Source: UBA4644 sp964646225 (GTDB taxonomy: Bacteria; Bacillota; Clostridia; Oscillospirales; Butyricicoccaceae). Taken from it: a DNA stretch of 64,000 nucleotides. The position numbers were made by a program, and so were the translations under genes. The stretch's first letter is position 1. Each line of letters opens with the position of its first letter. The notes beneath the pieces were generated by a model. The model saw only the letters and a list, made by a program, of their open reading frames with translations. It had not been told where the DNA came from and ran no database searches. Below, in pieces: positions 7,703-16,191 of this stretch. The stretch spans positions 15,418 to 79,417 of the forward strand of contig CAZYAD010000002.1 in assembly GCA_964646225.1 (NCBI GenBank), read 5' to 3'.

Positions 7703-9204
7703 ATGCTGTTTTCCAGTATACCCTTTGTATTCTATTTTCTTCCGGCAGTGCTGGCGCTGTATTTCGCCGTGCCCTTCCGGTTCAAAAACGCCGTGCTGCT
7801 GGTGTTCTCCCTGGTGTTTTACGGCTGGGGCGAGCCGGTCTATCTGCTGCTGATGGCCCTGTCCATCCTGATGGGCTGGGGCCTTGGTCTGCTGATGGAG
7901 CGCTTCCCCCGAAAAAAGCGCCTGCTGCTGATCCTTTCGGCCATCATCAGTCTGGGCCTGCTGGGGTGGTTCAAATACGCCGGCTTCGCCGCCGCCACCC
8001 TCAATGCCCTGGGCCTTTCCCTGCCAGTGCCGCAGGTATCTCTGCCCATCGGCATCAGCTTTTATACCTTCCAGATCCTCAGCTACACCATCGATGTGTA
8101 CCGGGGCGATGTGGCCGCCCAGCGCTCCATCGTGGATTTCGGCGCCTATGTCTCCATGTTCCCCCAGCTGATCGCCGGGCCCATCGTGCGCTATTCCGAT
8201 GTGGCGCGGCAGCTGGAGCACCGGGAGCATTCGCTGCAAAAGGCCTCTCTGGGCGTGCGGCGGCTGCTGCTGGGCCTGGGCAAAAAGATCCTGCTGGCCA
8301 ACCAGCTGGGGCAGCTGACCCAGCTCTATCGGGAGAGCGGCCAGCAGTCGGTGCTGTTTGTGTGGATGTATGCCGTGGCCTTTGCCCTGCAAATTTACTT
8401 TGATTTCTCCGGCTACAGCGATATGGCCATCGGCCTGGGCAGGATCTTCGGCTTTGACCTGCTGGAAAACTTCGATTATCCCTTCCTCTCCCGCAGCGCC
8501 TCGGAGTTCTGGCGGCGCTGGCATATGTCCCTGGGCACCTGGTTCCGGGATTATGTGTATATCCCCCTGGGCGGCAGCCGGGTCAGGCCGGGACGGTATC
8601 TCCTCAATGTGTTCATCGTCTGGGCCCTCACCGGCCTGTGGCACGGCGCGGCCTGGAATTTCGTGCTGTGGGGTCTGCTGTTTGCCCTGCTGCTGACGGT
8701 GGAAAAATTCTGGCTGGGCAAGACCATGGCCCGTCTGCCGGGCTGGCTGGTGCGTCTGCCGGTGCTGGCGGTGCTGCTGATGAGCTTTGTGCTGTTCAAC
8801 GCCGCCTCTCTGCCGCAGGCGTGGAGCGACCTGAGGGGGATGGTTGGCTGCGGCCTGCCGCTGAGCTCGCAGGAGAGCCTGTATTATCTCCGCTCCTACG
8901 GCCCGCTGCTGGCGGTCTCTGTTCTGGGGGCCACGCCGGTGGTGAAAAACGCGGCGAAGCGGCTGGAGCGTACCCGGCTGGGGCCGGTGCTGGAGCCGGT
9001 GCTGNNNNNNNNNNNNNNNNNNNNNNNNNNNNNNNNNNNNNNNNNNNNNNNNNNNNNNNNNNNNNNNNNNNNNNNNNNNNNNNNNNNNNNNNNNNNNNNN
9101 NNNNGCCGGTGCTGGAGCCGGTGCTGCTGTGTGCCCTGCTGCTGGCCGTGACGGCCTTTCTGGTGGCGGGCAGCTACAATCCGTTTTTGTATTTCCGATT
9201 CTGA
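7703..9204 (+). CDS. MBOAT-family O-acyltransferase (AlgI-like), interrupted by an assembly gap
   Basis: A multi-spanning membrane protein of the AlgI/DltB branch of MBOAT enzymes, which move acyl groups across the membrane onto polysaccharides. Recognisable are SLPIGISFYTFQILSY, the re-entrant motif PQLIAGPIVRY, QIYFDFSGYSDMAIG, and the catalytic His314 in LTGLWHGAAWNF. It starts at ATG 7703 after AGGAGG. Positions 9005-9104 are Ns, and the frame is restored only if the gap is not 100 nt. The C-terminus after the gap (SYNPFLYFRF) is the usual AlgI ending. Joining the identical 22-nt gap edges gives a continuous protein of about 459 residues, close to the family norm. Confidence 0.9.
8983..9126. 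other. 100-N gap flanked by identical 22-nt ends
   Basis: The 22 nt before the Ns (8983-9004) and the 22 nt after (9105-9126) are identical. They consist of a 12-nt unit, CCGGTGCTGGAG, repeated imperfectly. This looks like two contig ends that overlap but were joined with a default-length gap. Extra copies of the 12-nt (four-codon) unit could be missing. Confidence 0.85.
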
Positions 9205-9219
9205 TAAGGAGGCCGTGTG

Positions 9220-10320
9220 ATGACAGACAGAACAAAAGCCCTGCTGCGGCTGCTGCCGGTGGCAGCGCTGTTCGCGGCGCTGTGCGTGTTCGCATGGTGC
9301 AAGCCCGCCGACAGCTATTCCCTGGCGGAGCGGCGGCCGCTGGCACAAATGCCGGCCCTTTCGGCAGACAGCCTGCTCAACGGCGGCTTCATGAGCAAAT
9401 TCGAGAGCTATGTCACCGACCAGTTCCCCCTGCGGGAAACCTTCCGGCGGCTGAAATCCCGGATCCAGTTCAACCTGCTGGGACAGAAGGATGTCAACGG
9501 CATCTATATCGTAGAGGGCTCCGCCGCCAGGATCGAGGATTCCATCCATGAAAAGTGGGTGCGTGCCAACCTGCTGAAGCTGCAAACCCTGTTTGAGGAT
9601 TATTTCGCCCCCTCCGGCAGTCAGGCCTATTTTGCCCTGGTGCCGGGAAAGGACTGCTACCTGGCCGAGCCCAACGGCTACCCCGGGCCGGACTATGACC
9701 GTCTGTACGCCCTTCTGCGGGAGAGTGCCGCCTTTGCGCAGCAGATCGACCTGCGGGACTGCCTGACCATCGGGGATTATTACGCCACCGACAGCCACTG
9801 GCGGCAGGAGCGCATCCTTCCGGTGGCCCGGGCGCTGGCCCAGGCCATGGGAGCGGAGCTGGGGGAGGACTTCCGGCAGACGCTGGCCCGGGAGGATTTC
9901 ACCGGGGTCTATGCCGGACAGTCGGCCCTGCCGCTGGCCGCCGAGCCGCTGTATTACCTCACCTCCGACATGCTGGAACAGGCCACGCTGTACGATTTCG
10001 AGCGGGACGAGACCACCGGCCTGTACGATTCGGAGGGCCTCTGGGGCCGGGATCCCTACGACCTGTTCCTTTATGGTGCGTCGCCGGTGCAGGTGCTGGA
10101 AAATCCGGCGAATCCCTCCGGCCGGGAGCTGGTGCTGTTTCGGGATTCCTTCGGCAGCAGCCTGTCTCCGCTGCTGCTGGAGGGCTACAGCCGGATCACG
10201 CTGGTGGATCTGCGGTATATCCACTCGTCGCTGCTGAGCCAGTATGTTCCCGCCGCCGGTCAGGATGTGCTGTTCCTCTATTCGCCTGCCATTCTGAACA
10301 GCGTCAACCTGCTGAAATGA
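9220..10320 (+). CDS. DHHW/AlgX-like SGNH-fold protein for polysaccharide acylation
   Basis: The 366-residue protein has an uncleaved signal or anchor helix (about residues 7-27) and an extracytoplasmic domain. TDSHW near residue 190 corresponds to the DHHW motif, and RDSFGSSL with Ser310 to the SGNH-like nucleophile block of AlgJ/AlgX proteins. Such proteins accept the acyl group exported by an MBOAT partner and pass it to a glycan. It begins 15 nt after the MBOAT gene, with AAGGAGG 7 nt before the ATG, and is cotranscribed with it. A GTG 3 nt upstream is the less likely start. The glycan substrate is unknown. Confidence 0.85.
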   Translation: MTDRTKALLRLLPVAALFAALCVFAWCKPADSYSLAERRPLAQMPALSADSLLNGGFMSKFESYVTDQFPLRETFRRLKSRIQFNLLGQKDVNGIYIVEGSAARIEDSIHEKWVRANLLKLQTLFEDYFAPSGSQAYFALVPGKDCYLAEPNGYPGPDYDRLYALLRESAAFAQQIDLRDCLTIGDYYATDSHWRQERILPVARALAQAMGAELGEDFRQTLAREDFTGVYAGQSALPLAAEPLYYLTSDMLEQATLYDFERDETTGLYDSEGLWGRDPYDLFLYGASPVQVLENPANPSGRELVLFRDSFGSSLSPLLLEGYSRITLVDLRYIHSSLLSQYVPAAGQDVLFLYSPAILNSVNLLK

Positions 10321-10342
10321 CCGCGTCCACCCCCCACATCTG

Positions 10343-10378
10343 AAAAAGGAGCGTATCCTCCCGGATACGCTCCTTTTT
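10343..10378. terminator. Bidirectional intrinsic terminator
   Basis: A 16-bp stem, AAAAAGGAGCGTATCC / GGATACGCTCCTTTTT, with a 4-nt loop lies between converging genes. Confidence 0.9.
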
Positions 10379-10407
10379 CAGTCTAAAATAACGGGTTTCC
10401 GCCGCCC

Positions 10408-11838
10408 TTACCGCTCCTTCACAAACAGCAGCTTCAGCTCCCCGCTGTCGGGATTCTGCATCCGTAGATCGCCGTTCTCCTGGGGAAACAGCTGGATCCC
10501 GGCCGGGGTCAGCCCGTCCAGATCACCGGAATAGCCGATGATGCTGCCGTCCTTCTCCAGCATCATCCGGGCGGAAAAATCACCGTAGGTAAAGGTCATG
10601 GAGTGCTCGTCGCCGCTGACCTCAAACTCCTCGTAGCCGGGATGGCGATAAACTCCCGCCAGCTGCGGATGGGTCTGCATGGTGATGGGTGTGCCCACCT
10701 GGTTGGCCCGCAGCTTGTCCCGCATGGCGTCCCGCTTTTGCAGCCACCGGTCGATCATGCCGTCGTAGCTGTCCTCGGGCTGCCCGTGGATCAGCGCATC
10801 CAGCACAATGGCCCGCGCCACCTCAGACCCCGGCGTGCTGCCGGTGTTGAAGCACATCACATAGCCGCAGTCCTCCTCGGGCAAAAAGCCCACCTGGGTG
10901 TTGAAGCCCGCCAGCCCGCCGCTGTGAAACACCACATTGTGGCCCAGATAGTCGGCGTTGATCCAGCCCTGGGCGTAGCTGCTGTTCTTCAGCCAGCCCC
11001 AGTCCTCCTCGGGACAGGAGATCACCGGCGCGATCATCTCCCGGAACTGCTCCTCAGAGCACAGCCGCGTCCCGCTTTCGGTAACGCCGCCCCGGCTCAT
11101 GGCCGCGATCCACCGGGCCATATCCTTCATGCTGATGCGGATGCCGCCGCAGGGGGCGCTGTGATAATTGGAGGCATAGCCGCAGCGCGCTGCCTGATAG
11201 CCGTCGGAGCAGTAGGGCAGGGCAGGGGAGACCTGCTCCATGTCCCGGTTGATGCCCCGGAAGCGGATCTGCTCCACCCCCAGCGGCTTGGCGATGCGCT
11301 CCACGATCTGATCCTCCCACAGCTGGCCGCGCAGCTGCTCCACCAGATAGCCCAGCAGGATGAACATATGATTGTTGTACTGATATTTGGCCCGGAAGCC
11401 CACATTGGGCTCCAGAAAGGCGGTCTTGCGCATCAGGTTTTCCCGGTCACCGGCGATCTTTTCCCGCAGAAAATCGTGCCCGGGCAGACCGGAGCGGTGG
11501 CTGGCCAGATCCCGGGCGGAAAGATGCGCCCCGGCGTATTCATCCACCATGGCAAAGTCGGGGATGTGGTTGCGGATGGGTTCGTCCCAGCCCAGCAGAC
11601 CGTCATCCACACACTGAGCCGCCAGCATCACCGTCCATGCCTTGGAGGTGGATGCCACATCAAACAGGGTGTCCTGGGTCATGGGCAGCCGGTTTTCCCG
11701 GTCGGCCCAGCCGTATTCATAGGTATAGACGGTCTTGCCGCCCCGGATGACCCGGACCACACCGCCCACCAGACCGGTTTCCTCGGTGACGCGGGTCAGC
11801 GCCTTGTCCAGCGCCGCCGTCAGCAGTTTCTCGTTCAT
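10408..11838 (-). CDS. Serine beta-lactamase-fold hydrolase (class C-related)
   Basis: The 476-residue protein belongs to the beta-lactamase-related serine hydrolase/S12 family (esterases, D-amino-acid peptidases). Catalytic landmarks are S63-T-S-K66 (SxxK nucleophile and base), Y154-N-N156 (YxN) and H305-S-G-G (replacing KTG). The last roughly 100 residues form a beta-rich domain often found after this catalytic fold. No signal peptide is visible, so it is probably cytoplasmic and unlikely to confer penicillin resistance. The ATG at 11838 has GAGGAGG 9 nt upstream; the longer open frame upstream is non-coding. The substrate is unknown. Confidence 0.85.
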   Translation of the reverse strand: MNEKLLTAALDKALTRVTEETGLVGGVVRVIRGGKTVYTYEYGWADRENRLPMTQDTLFDVASTSKAWTVMLAAQCVDDGLLGWDEPIRNHIPDFAMVDEYAGAHLSARDLASHRSGLPGHDFLREKIAGDRENLMRKTAFLEPNVGFRAKYQYNNHMFILLGYLVEQLRGQLWEDQIVERIAKPLGVEQIRFRGINRDMEQVSPALPYCSDGYQAARCGYASNYHSAPCGGIRISMKDMARWIAAMSRGGVTESGTRLCSEEQFREMIAPVISCPEEDWGWLKNSSYAQGWINADYLGHNVVFHSGGLAGFNTQVGFLPEEDCGYVMCFNTGSTPGSEVARAIVLDALIHGQPEDSYDGMIDRWLQKRDAMRDKLRANQVGTPITMQTHPQLAGVYRHPGYEEFEVSGDEHSMTFTYGDFSARMMLEKDGSIIGYSGDLDGLTPAGIQLFPQENGDLRMQNPDSGELKLLFVKER

Positions 11839-11938
11839 GGTTTTTGTCCTCCTCAAAGCGATCGACATTGCCTTCAGTGTAGCACAAGAATCCATGCCGG
11901 TCAAGCAGAGAAACACCGTCCGCCGCTCCCGCCGGGAG

Positions 11939-12065
11939 GGCGTTCCTTTCCACCCGGTGAAAGGTGCCGCACAGCGCAGGGCGCGGGGTTTGGGGACGCA
12001 GCCCCGTGGAGGGGAAACGCCCGCCGTCCCTTTTGGCCGCTTTTTTGATCCCTGCGGGTATTTTT
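11939..12065. repeat. GC-rich intergenic repeat-like sequence
   Basis: The segment contains CCTTTC-N8-GAAAGG, resembling the hairpin at 13967-13992, and further GC-rich hairpin-prone sequence with no good reading frame. I take it as a degenerate member of an intergenic repeat family, with low certainty. Confidence 0.4.
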
Positions 12066-12105
12066 CAGCGTTTTTACGGAACAATGTGGGATGAGGTGAT
12101 CGCAT

Positions 12106-12552
12106 ATGAAGCTGGACCGCAAGGAATATCAGACTCTTTACCGGCGGCTGACGCCGCCCTCCCCCTCCCGTCGTACCGTCCCGGCCGCCTTTGTCACCGG
12201 CGGCGCCATCTGTCTGTTGGGCCAGACGCTGAAAACCCTCTTTCTCTCCGCAGGACTGGAGGAGCAGGCCGCCGGATCGGCCGTCTCCGTCTCGCTGATC
12301 CTTCTGGGCGTGGCCCTCACCGCCCTGGGCCTGTTTGAAAAGCTGGCCAAACGCGCCGGAGCCGGGACGCTGGTGCCCATCACCGGCTTTGCCAACTCCA
12401 TCGCCGCCCCCGCCATGGAATTCCGCACCGAGGGCTTCGTCCTGGGCTCCTGCGTCAAGATGTTCTCTATCGCCGGCCCGGTGCTGAGCTTCGGCATCGC
12501 GGCCAGCGTGGTTTACGGCCTGCTGCTCTGGCTGGAAGGAGCGCTGGCATGA
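12106..12552 (+). CDS. spoVAC: Stage V sporulation protein AC
   Basis: SpoVAC is an inner-membrane protein of the SpoVA channel, which moves dipicolinic acid into the forespore and out on germination. The 148 residues match the family length. Several hydrophobic helices are visible, with the conserved GFANSIAAPAMEF(R)TEG stretch near residues 90-105. It overlaps spoVAD by 4 nt (ATGA). No convincing sigma-G promoter was found upstream by eye. Its presence indicates an endospore-forming lineage. Confidence 0.95.
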   Translation: MKLDRKEYQTLYRRLTPPSPSRRTVPAAFVTGGAICLLGQTLKTLFLSAGLEEQAAGSAVSVSLILLGVALTALGLFEKLAKRAGAGTLVPITGFANSIAAPAMEFRTEGFVLGSCVKMFSIAGPVLSFGIAASVVYGLLLWLEGALA

Positions 12553-13556
12553 GCCGCCGGGGCGATACGCTGCTGCTTGACGCACCGGTGTATGTGGAGA
12601 CCTGGGGCTCCGCCGTGGGGACAAAGGAGGGCCGCGGCCCACTTGGCCCCTGCTTCGATTATGTCGCCCGGGATAACCGCTTCGGCAAGCACACCTGGGA
12701 GCAGGCCGAGCGCCGGATGGTGGAGCTGGCCTGCGATGCTGCCCTGAGCAAGCAGGGGCTGGAGCTTTCCCAGCTGGACTGCGCCCTGGGCGGCGACCTG
12801 CTGAACCAGTGCATCTCCACCGCCTTTGCCATGCGGGGCATGGGCCTGCCCTATCTGGGCCTTTACGGAGCCTGCTCCACCATGGCCGAAAGCCTGCTGC
12901 TGGGGGCGGTGCTGACGGCGGGCGGCTTTTCCGGAAGAACCCTCTGCCTGGCGTCCTCTCATTTCTGCTCTGCCGAGCGGCAGTACCGCTACCCGCTGGA
13001 ATACGGCGGCCAGCGTCCGCCCTGTGCCCAGTGGACGGCCACCGCCTGCGGCGCGGCAGTGCTTTCGGACAAAAAAGGCCCCGTCCGTCTGACTGCGGCC
13101 ACGGTGGGGCGGATCTATGACCCCGGCGTCACCGACAGTGCCAATATGGGTGCCGCCATGGCCCAGAGCGCTTATGAGACCCTGCGCACCTTCTTCCGGG
13201 ACAGCGGCAGCGGGCCGGAGGCGTATGACCTGATCGTCACCGGCGACCTGGGACGCATCGGCCGGGGAATCGTGATCGAGCTGTTCCGCCGGGACGGCGT
13301 CCCGCTGGACGAGCGGTATCAGGACTGCGGCTGTCTGCTGTTCGATGACAGTCAGGATGTCCATGCCGGGGCCTCCGGCTGCGGCTGTTCGGCGGCGGTG
13401 CTGTGCGGAAGACTGCTGCCCGATCTGGCCTGCGGAAAGCTGCGTCAGGTGCTGTTCTGCGGTACGGGGGCGCTGATGAGCCCGGTCTCCTCCAATCAGG
13501 GAGAGTCCATTCCGGGGATCTGCCACCTGATCCGGCTGGAAGGAGGAACGGTATGA
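12549..13556 (+). CDS. spoVAD: Stage V sporulation protein AD
   Basis: SpoVAD is the soluble, thiolase-like subunit of the SpoVA complex that binds dipicolinic acid. The 335 residues match the Bacillus protein in length. GACSTMAESL and the C-terminal CGTGALMSPVSSNQGESIPGI are typical of the family. It is translationally coupled to spoVAC upstream and spoVAE downstream by ATGA overlaps, giving balanced synthesis of the three subunits. Confidence 0.96.
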   Translation: MSRRGDTLLLDAPVYVETWGSAVGTKEGRGPLGPCFDYVARDNRFGKHTWEQAERRMVELACDAALSKQGLELSQLDCALGGDLLNQCISTAFAMRGMGLPYLGLYGACSTMAESLLLGAVLTAGGFSGRTLCLASSHFCSAERQYRYPLEYGGQRPPCAQWTATACGAAVLSDKKGPVRLTAATVGRIYDPGVTDSANMGAAMAQSAYETLRTFFRDSGSGPEAYDLIVTGDLGRIGRGIVIELFRRDGVPLDERYQDCGCLLFDDSQDVHAGASGCGCSAAVLCGRLLPDLACGKLRQVLFCGTGALMSPVSSNQGESIPGICHLIRLEGGTV

Positions 13557-13909
13557 TCTATCTGAAAGCCTTTCTGGTGGGCGGTCTGCTCTGCGCCCTG
13601 AGCCAGCTGCTCATCGACCGCACCCGGCTGACGCCGGCCCGCATTCTCAGCGCGTATGTGGTGCTGGGGGTGCTGCTCACCGGTCTGGGCCTGTGGGGCC
13701 CGGTGGTGGAGTTTGCCGGCTGCGGAGCCACCGTGCCGCTGCTGGGCTTTGGCTATACCATGGCCCGGGGCGTGGAAACGGCAGTGGCACAGCAGGGCCT
13801 GCTGGGAGCCTTTACCGGCGGCCTGACAGCCTCCTCCGGCGGCATCGCGGCGGCGGTGGGCTTCTCCCTGCTGGCCGCAGCCCTGTTTCGTCCCGGCGAC
13901 CGTTCCTGA
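13553..13909 (+). CDS. spoVAE: Stage V sporulation protein AE (AEb type)
   Basis: The 118-residue membrane protein has three or four hydrophobic segments. The conserved FGYTMARGVETAV block lies near residues 63-75 and the Gly-rich TGGLTASSGGIAAAVGFS near the end. The ATG at 13553 follows AAGGAGGAACGGT and overlaps the spoVAD stop by 4 nt. C-AD-AE as a three-gene unit is the minimal SpoVA arrangement common in Clostridia. No spoVAA, AB, AEa or AF is next to it. Confidence 0.93.
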   Translation: MIYLKAFLVGGLLCALSQLLIDRTRLTPARILSAYVVLGVLLTGLGLWGPVVEFAGCGATVPLLGFGYTMARGVETAVAQQGLLGAFTGGLTASSGGIAAAVGFSLLAAALFRPGDRS

Positions 13910-14338
13910 ACGCTCCCCACCTTGTCAACGCGGCTCCTGTCTTTCTCTTTCTCCACCCTGCTGTGCGTTCCTTTCCACCGGCGGAAAGGAACCAAAGGCC
14001 GCCGGGGCTCGCTACCCGCTGCTTCTGGTATATGCTAACCGGGATTGTGATGCGCTATGTTTCGAAGCCCAGCCGTGGCATCCGCCAATGAGGGCTGAAG
14101 TCCTGGTATACTGGGCAGACCAGGCGTCCGGGGGCTTCCTGCACTGATCTCGGCGGCCCCCGGCAGGTTTTGGTGACCTTTGCCCGGTCCAAAGTCACGC
14201 AGGCCCCGCCGTTCCCCCGCAGAGCCGAGAAGAAACGAAAAAAACACATGTGCTTACGGAGAAAGAAAAACCCCTCAAATCTACAAAAAAAGCGCCCCGA
14301 GCCGTGGCTCGGGACGCTTTTCATCGGAAAAAGAAGGC
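13910..14338. repeat. 429-nt gene-free region carrying intergenic repeats
   Basis: I see no supported gene here. A perfect 10-bp hairpin, GTTCCTTTCC / GGAAAGGAAC, lies at 13967-13992. The segment 14114-14225 matches, in opposite orientation, sequence at about 62836-62959, with a 21-nt identity (14144-14164 against 62917-62937). A hairpin with AAAGCGTCCCGAGCC / GCTCGGGGCGCTTTTTTT on the minus strand (about 14288-14322) is a plausible terminator for the selenium cluster. Confidence 0.6.
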
Positions 14339-14575
14339 TCATCGATTGGAATGCAGCATCGTCAGCGTTTCGCCCTCCACCAGGAACAGCTGCTCCAGCT
14401 CCTCGTCGCGGACGGCCGTGTCGGACTCAGCCTCAAACCGCACGCAGGTGCCGCAGGAGGAGCTGACCCGCCGGGGCACGGGCATCAGCCGCCCGGCGAT
14501 CCCCTGCTCCTTCAGATCTCTGCTGAAGCGGATCGCCCCGAAGTGGGAGAAAAAGGTGGCGATGTAGGTGTTCAT
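14339..14575 (-). CDS. Putative Se/S carrier protein (DUF3343)
   Basis: The 78-residue soluble protein matches the small DUF3343 family, annotated as putative selenium/sulfur carriers. The diagnostic feature is SSSCGTC near residues 39-45, a CxxC pair suited to carry a persulfide or perselenide. ATG 14575 is chosen over the longer frame because the protein then begins MNTYIATFFSHFGAI, the usual start of the family, one base after the TusA-like gene. It is the last gene of the yedE-yedF-DUF3343 unit. The selenium role is inferred from this context. Confidence 0.8.
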   Translation of the reverse strand: MNTYIATFFSHFGAIRFSRDLKEQGIAGRLMPVPRRVSSSCGTCVRFEAESDTAVRDEELEQLFLVEGETLTMLHSNR

Positions 14576-14576
14576 C

Positions 14577-14786
14577 TCACTTGACCTCGATGATAAAATC
14601 CTCGCCGGATTCGGTAAAGGAGACCGCCTTCCCGGCGTTCCTGGCAAAGCGGGAAACATTGTTCAGCGCGGTGCGGTTGTCCACCAGGATCTCATAGCAC
14701 TCGGCGGGCTTTTTCAGCGCCTCCATGGTGAGAACCACAGGCTGCGGGCAGGAAAGGCCGCGGGCGTCAACGGTGATCTTAGCCAT
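14577..14786 (-). CDS. yedF: TusA/SirA-like sulfur (selenium) carrier, YedF N-domain type
   Basis: The 69-residue protein consists of the TusA fold alone, with the conserved ARGLSCPQPVVLT (Cys13, CPxP motif) that carries a persulfide in TusA. In selenium-using Clostridia the homologous YedF usually has this domain fused to a DsrE-like C-terminal domain; here that domain is absent and a separate DUF3343 protein follows. It starts 22 nt after the yedE stop. A role in delivering reduced selenium toward selenophosphate synthesis is inferred. Confidence 0.8.
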   Translation of the reverse strand: MAKITVDARGLSCPQPVVLTMEALKKPAECYEILVDNRTALNNVSRFARNAGKAVSFTESGEDFIIEVK

Positions 14787-14808
14787 ATGTACTTGCTCCT
14801 TTCAAAAA

Positions 14809-15894
14809 TCAGGCCTTGGACTTTCTGGTGTTGCAGACGGCGATGACCAGCATGACCACCAGCATCAGGATGCAGGCGATGCGGCCGTTGGCCGTGGTGC
14901 CGCTGGCGGAAGAAGCCAGACCGAAGTTGTGGCAGAAGGCCGCGCCCACAAACATACCCAAAACGGTAACGGCGGAGTCGGTGTTGCCCTCACCGGCCAG
15001 GATCAGCTGGCGCAGGGGGCAGCCGCCCAGCAGCACAGAGCCCAGACCCACAACGGTCATGCCCAAAAAGTTCCACAGGTGCTCGGTGTGTGCCACAGGC
15101 TGGCCCACGACCTCACCGGCGTCGTTCAGACCCTGGGTGAAGCCCGGATGGAAGTTGCCGGTGACGATGTTGCCGATGAGCGCCAGAACGATCAGGGCGA
15201 TAAAGCCGCAGACCAGCGTCCAGTCCTTGAACAGAACCACATCACGGATGCCGCCCACCATGCACAGACGGGTGCGCTGTGCGATGGCGCCGACGATCAG
15301 ACCGGCGGCCAGAGCGGCGATGATGGGAGCCCGCATGGAGCCCGGGCCGCTCTCAGAGAACTTCAGCACCACGGGGAAGGCCACCAGCAGCACCAGCAGA
15401 GCCACATTGATGCCGGTGATGGCAACGCCCTCCAGCTTGCCCTGACGATAGGCACGGCCCAGGGTGAAGCCCTGCTTCAGGAACACGATGCCCACCAGAA
15501 TGCCCACGATAAAGCCCACCAGGCCTACCACGGCGTTCAGGTCGCCGCCGGCGATGCGCAGCGCCATGCGCAGGGGGCAGCCCAGGAAGATCAGCGCGCC
15601 CACCATCACGCCAAAGCCCAGCACAAAGCGGGTCAGGGGAGAGGAGCCGCCCCGGGGCGCAAAGTCCTTCTTCACCAGCGCCACGATAAAGGCGCCGGCC
15701 ACCAGACCGATGATCTCGGGCCGGACATACTGCACCACCGCTGCGCTGTGCATACCAACGCCGCCGGCGATGTCACGGATGAAGCAGGCGATGCAGAAGC
15801 CCATGTTCTTGGGGTTGCCCAGCATCACCAGCGCCACGGCGATCAGGCCCACCAGGCCGCCGCCGATCAGCAGGTTTCTTTTTTCTTTGTTCAT
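14809..15894 (-). CDS. yedE: YedE-family putative selenium transporter
   Basis: The 361-residue integral membrane protein has about ten hydrophobic segments and an internal duplication of a YeeE/YedE sulfur-transport half. Each half carries a GCPLR motif (FLGCPLRMAL and LGGCPLRQLI), and an N-terminal GFCIACFIRD contributes further cysteines. YeeE/YedE proteins move thiosulfate-like ions; this subtype co-occurs with selenium use. ATG 15894 is chosen since GGAGG lies 8 nt upstream. It is divergent from the NifS-like gene and next to the selenoprotein operon. Confidence 0.88.
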   Translation of the reverse strand: MNKEKRNLLIGGGLVGLIAVALVMLGNPKNMGFCIACFIRDIAGGVGMHSAAVVQYVRPEIIGLVAGAFIVALVKKDFAPRGGSSPLTRFVLGFGVMVGALIFLGCPLRMALRIAGGDLNAVVGLVGFIVGILVGIVFLKQGFTLGRAYRQGKLEGVAITGINVALLVLLVAFPVVLKFSESGPGSMRAPIIAALAAGLIVGAIAQRTRLCMVGGIRDVVLFKDWTLVCGFIALIVLALIGNIVTGNFHPGFTQGLNDAGEVVGQPVAHTEHLWNFLGMTVVGLGSVLLGGCPLRQLILAGEGNTDSAVTVLGMFVGAAFCHNFGLASSASGTTANGRIACILMLVVMLVIAVCNTRKSKA

Positions 15895-16191
15895 TTCTGT
15901 TTCCTCCAAATTTCACAAAATAGGGGAAGTTCGATATATCTATAAAATATTCCTGATTGGCCCGGATGTAAAACTGTTAATTTCGATGAGCGCGCATCTT
16001 ATCGATAACGCTGATAAACGGAACGAATAAAAACAGTCGATTGAATGGAAAAATAAGAACGGATAATTTATAAATCCAATATATCATACTTCATCGAAAA
16101 AGAAAATGCCGATTTCCCGCCCGAAGGTGCGTTTTTGTGTTATACTCTTAGCAAAAGCGTAAGCACATCATACCAAAGGGAGCGAGCATCC
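15895..16191. promoter_or_regulatory. Divergent intergenic region of yedE and the NifS-like gene
   Basis: This 297-nt AT-rich stretch contains no gene. For the plus strand, TGTTATACT at 16138-16146 is an extended -10 element about 45 nt before the start. AT-rich TATAAAT-like sequences at about 16060-16090 could serve yedE. I recognise no regulator site. Confidence 0.5.

Noticed and set aside
7703..9204. MBOAT gene disrupted by a real insertion.
   Set aside because: The interruption is a run of exactly 100 Ns with identical 22-nt edges, better explained as an assembly artefact.
14055..14342. A 95-codon minus-strand frame in the spoVAE-yedE cluster spacer.
   Set aside because: It lies on the intergenic repeat, has no ribosome binding site, and its translation has no protein-like features.
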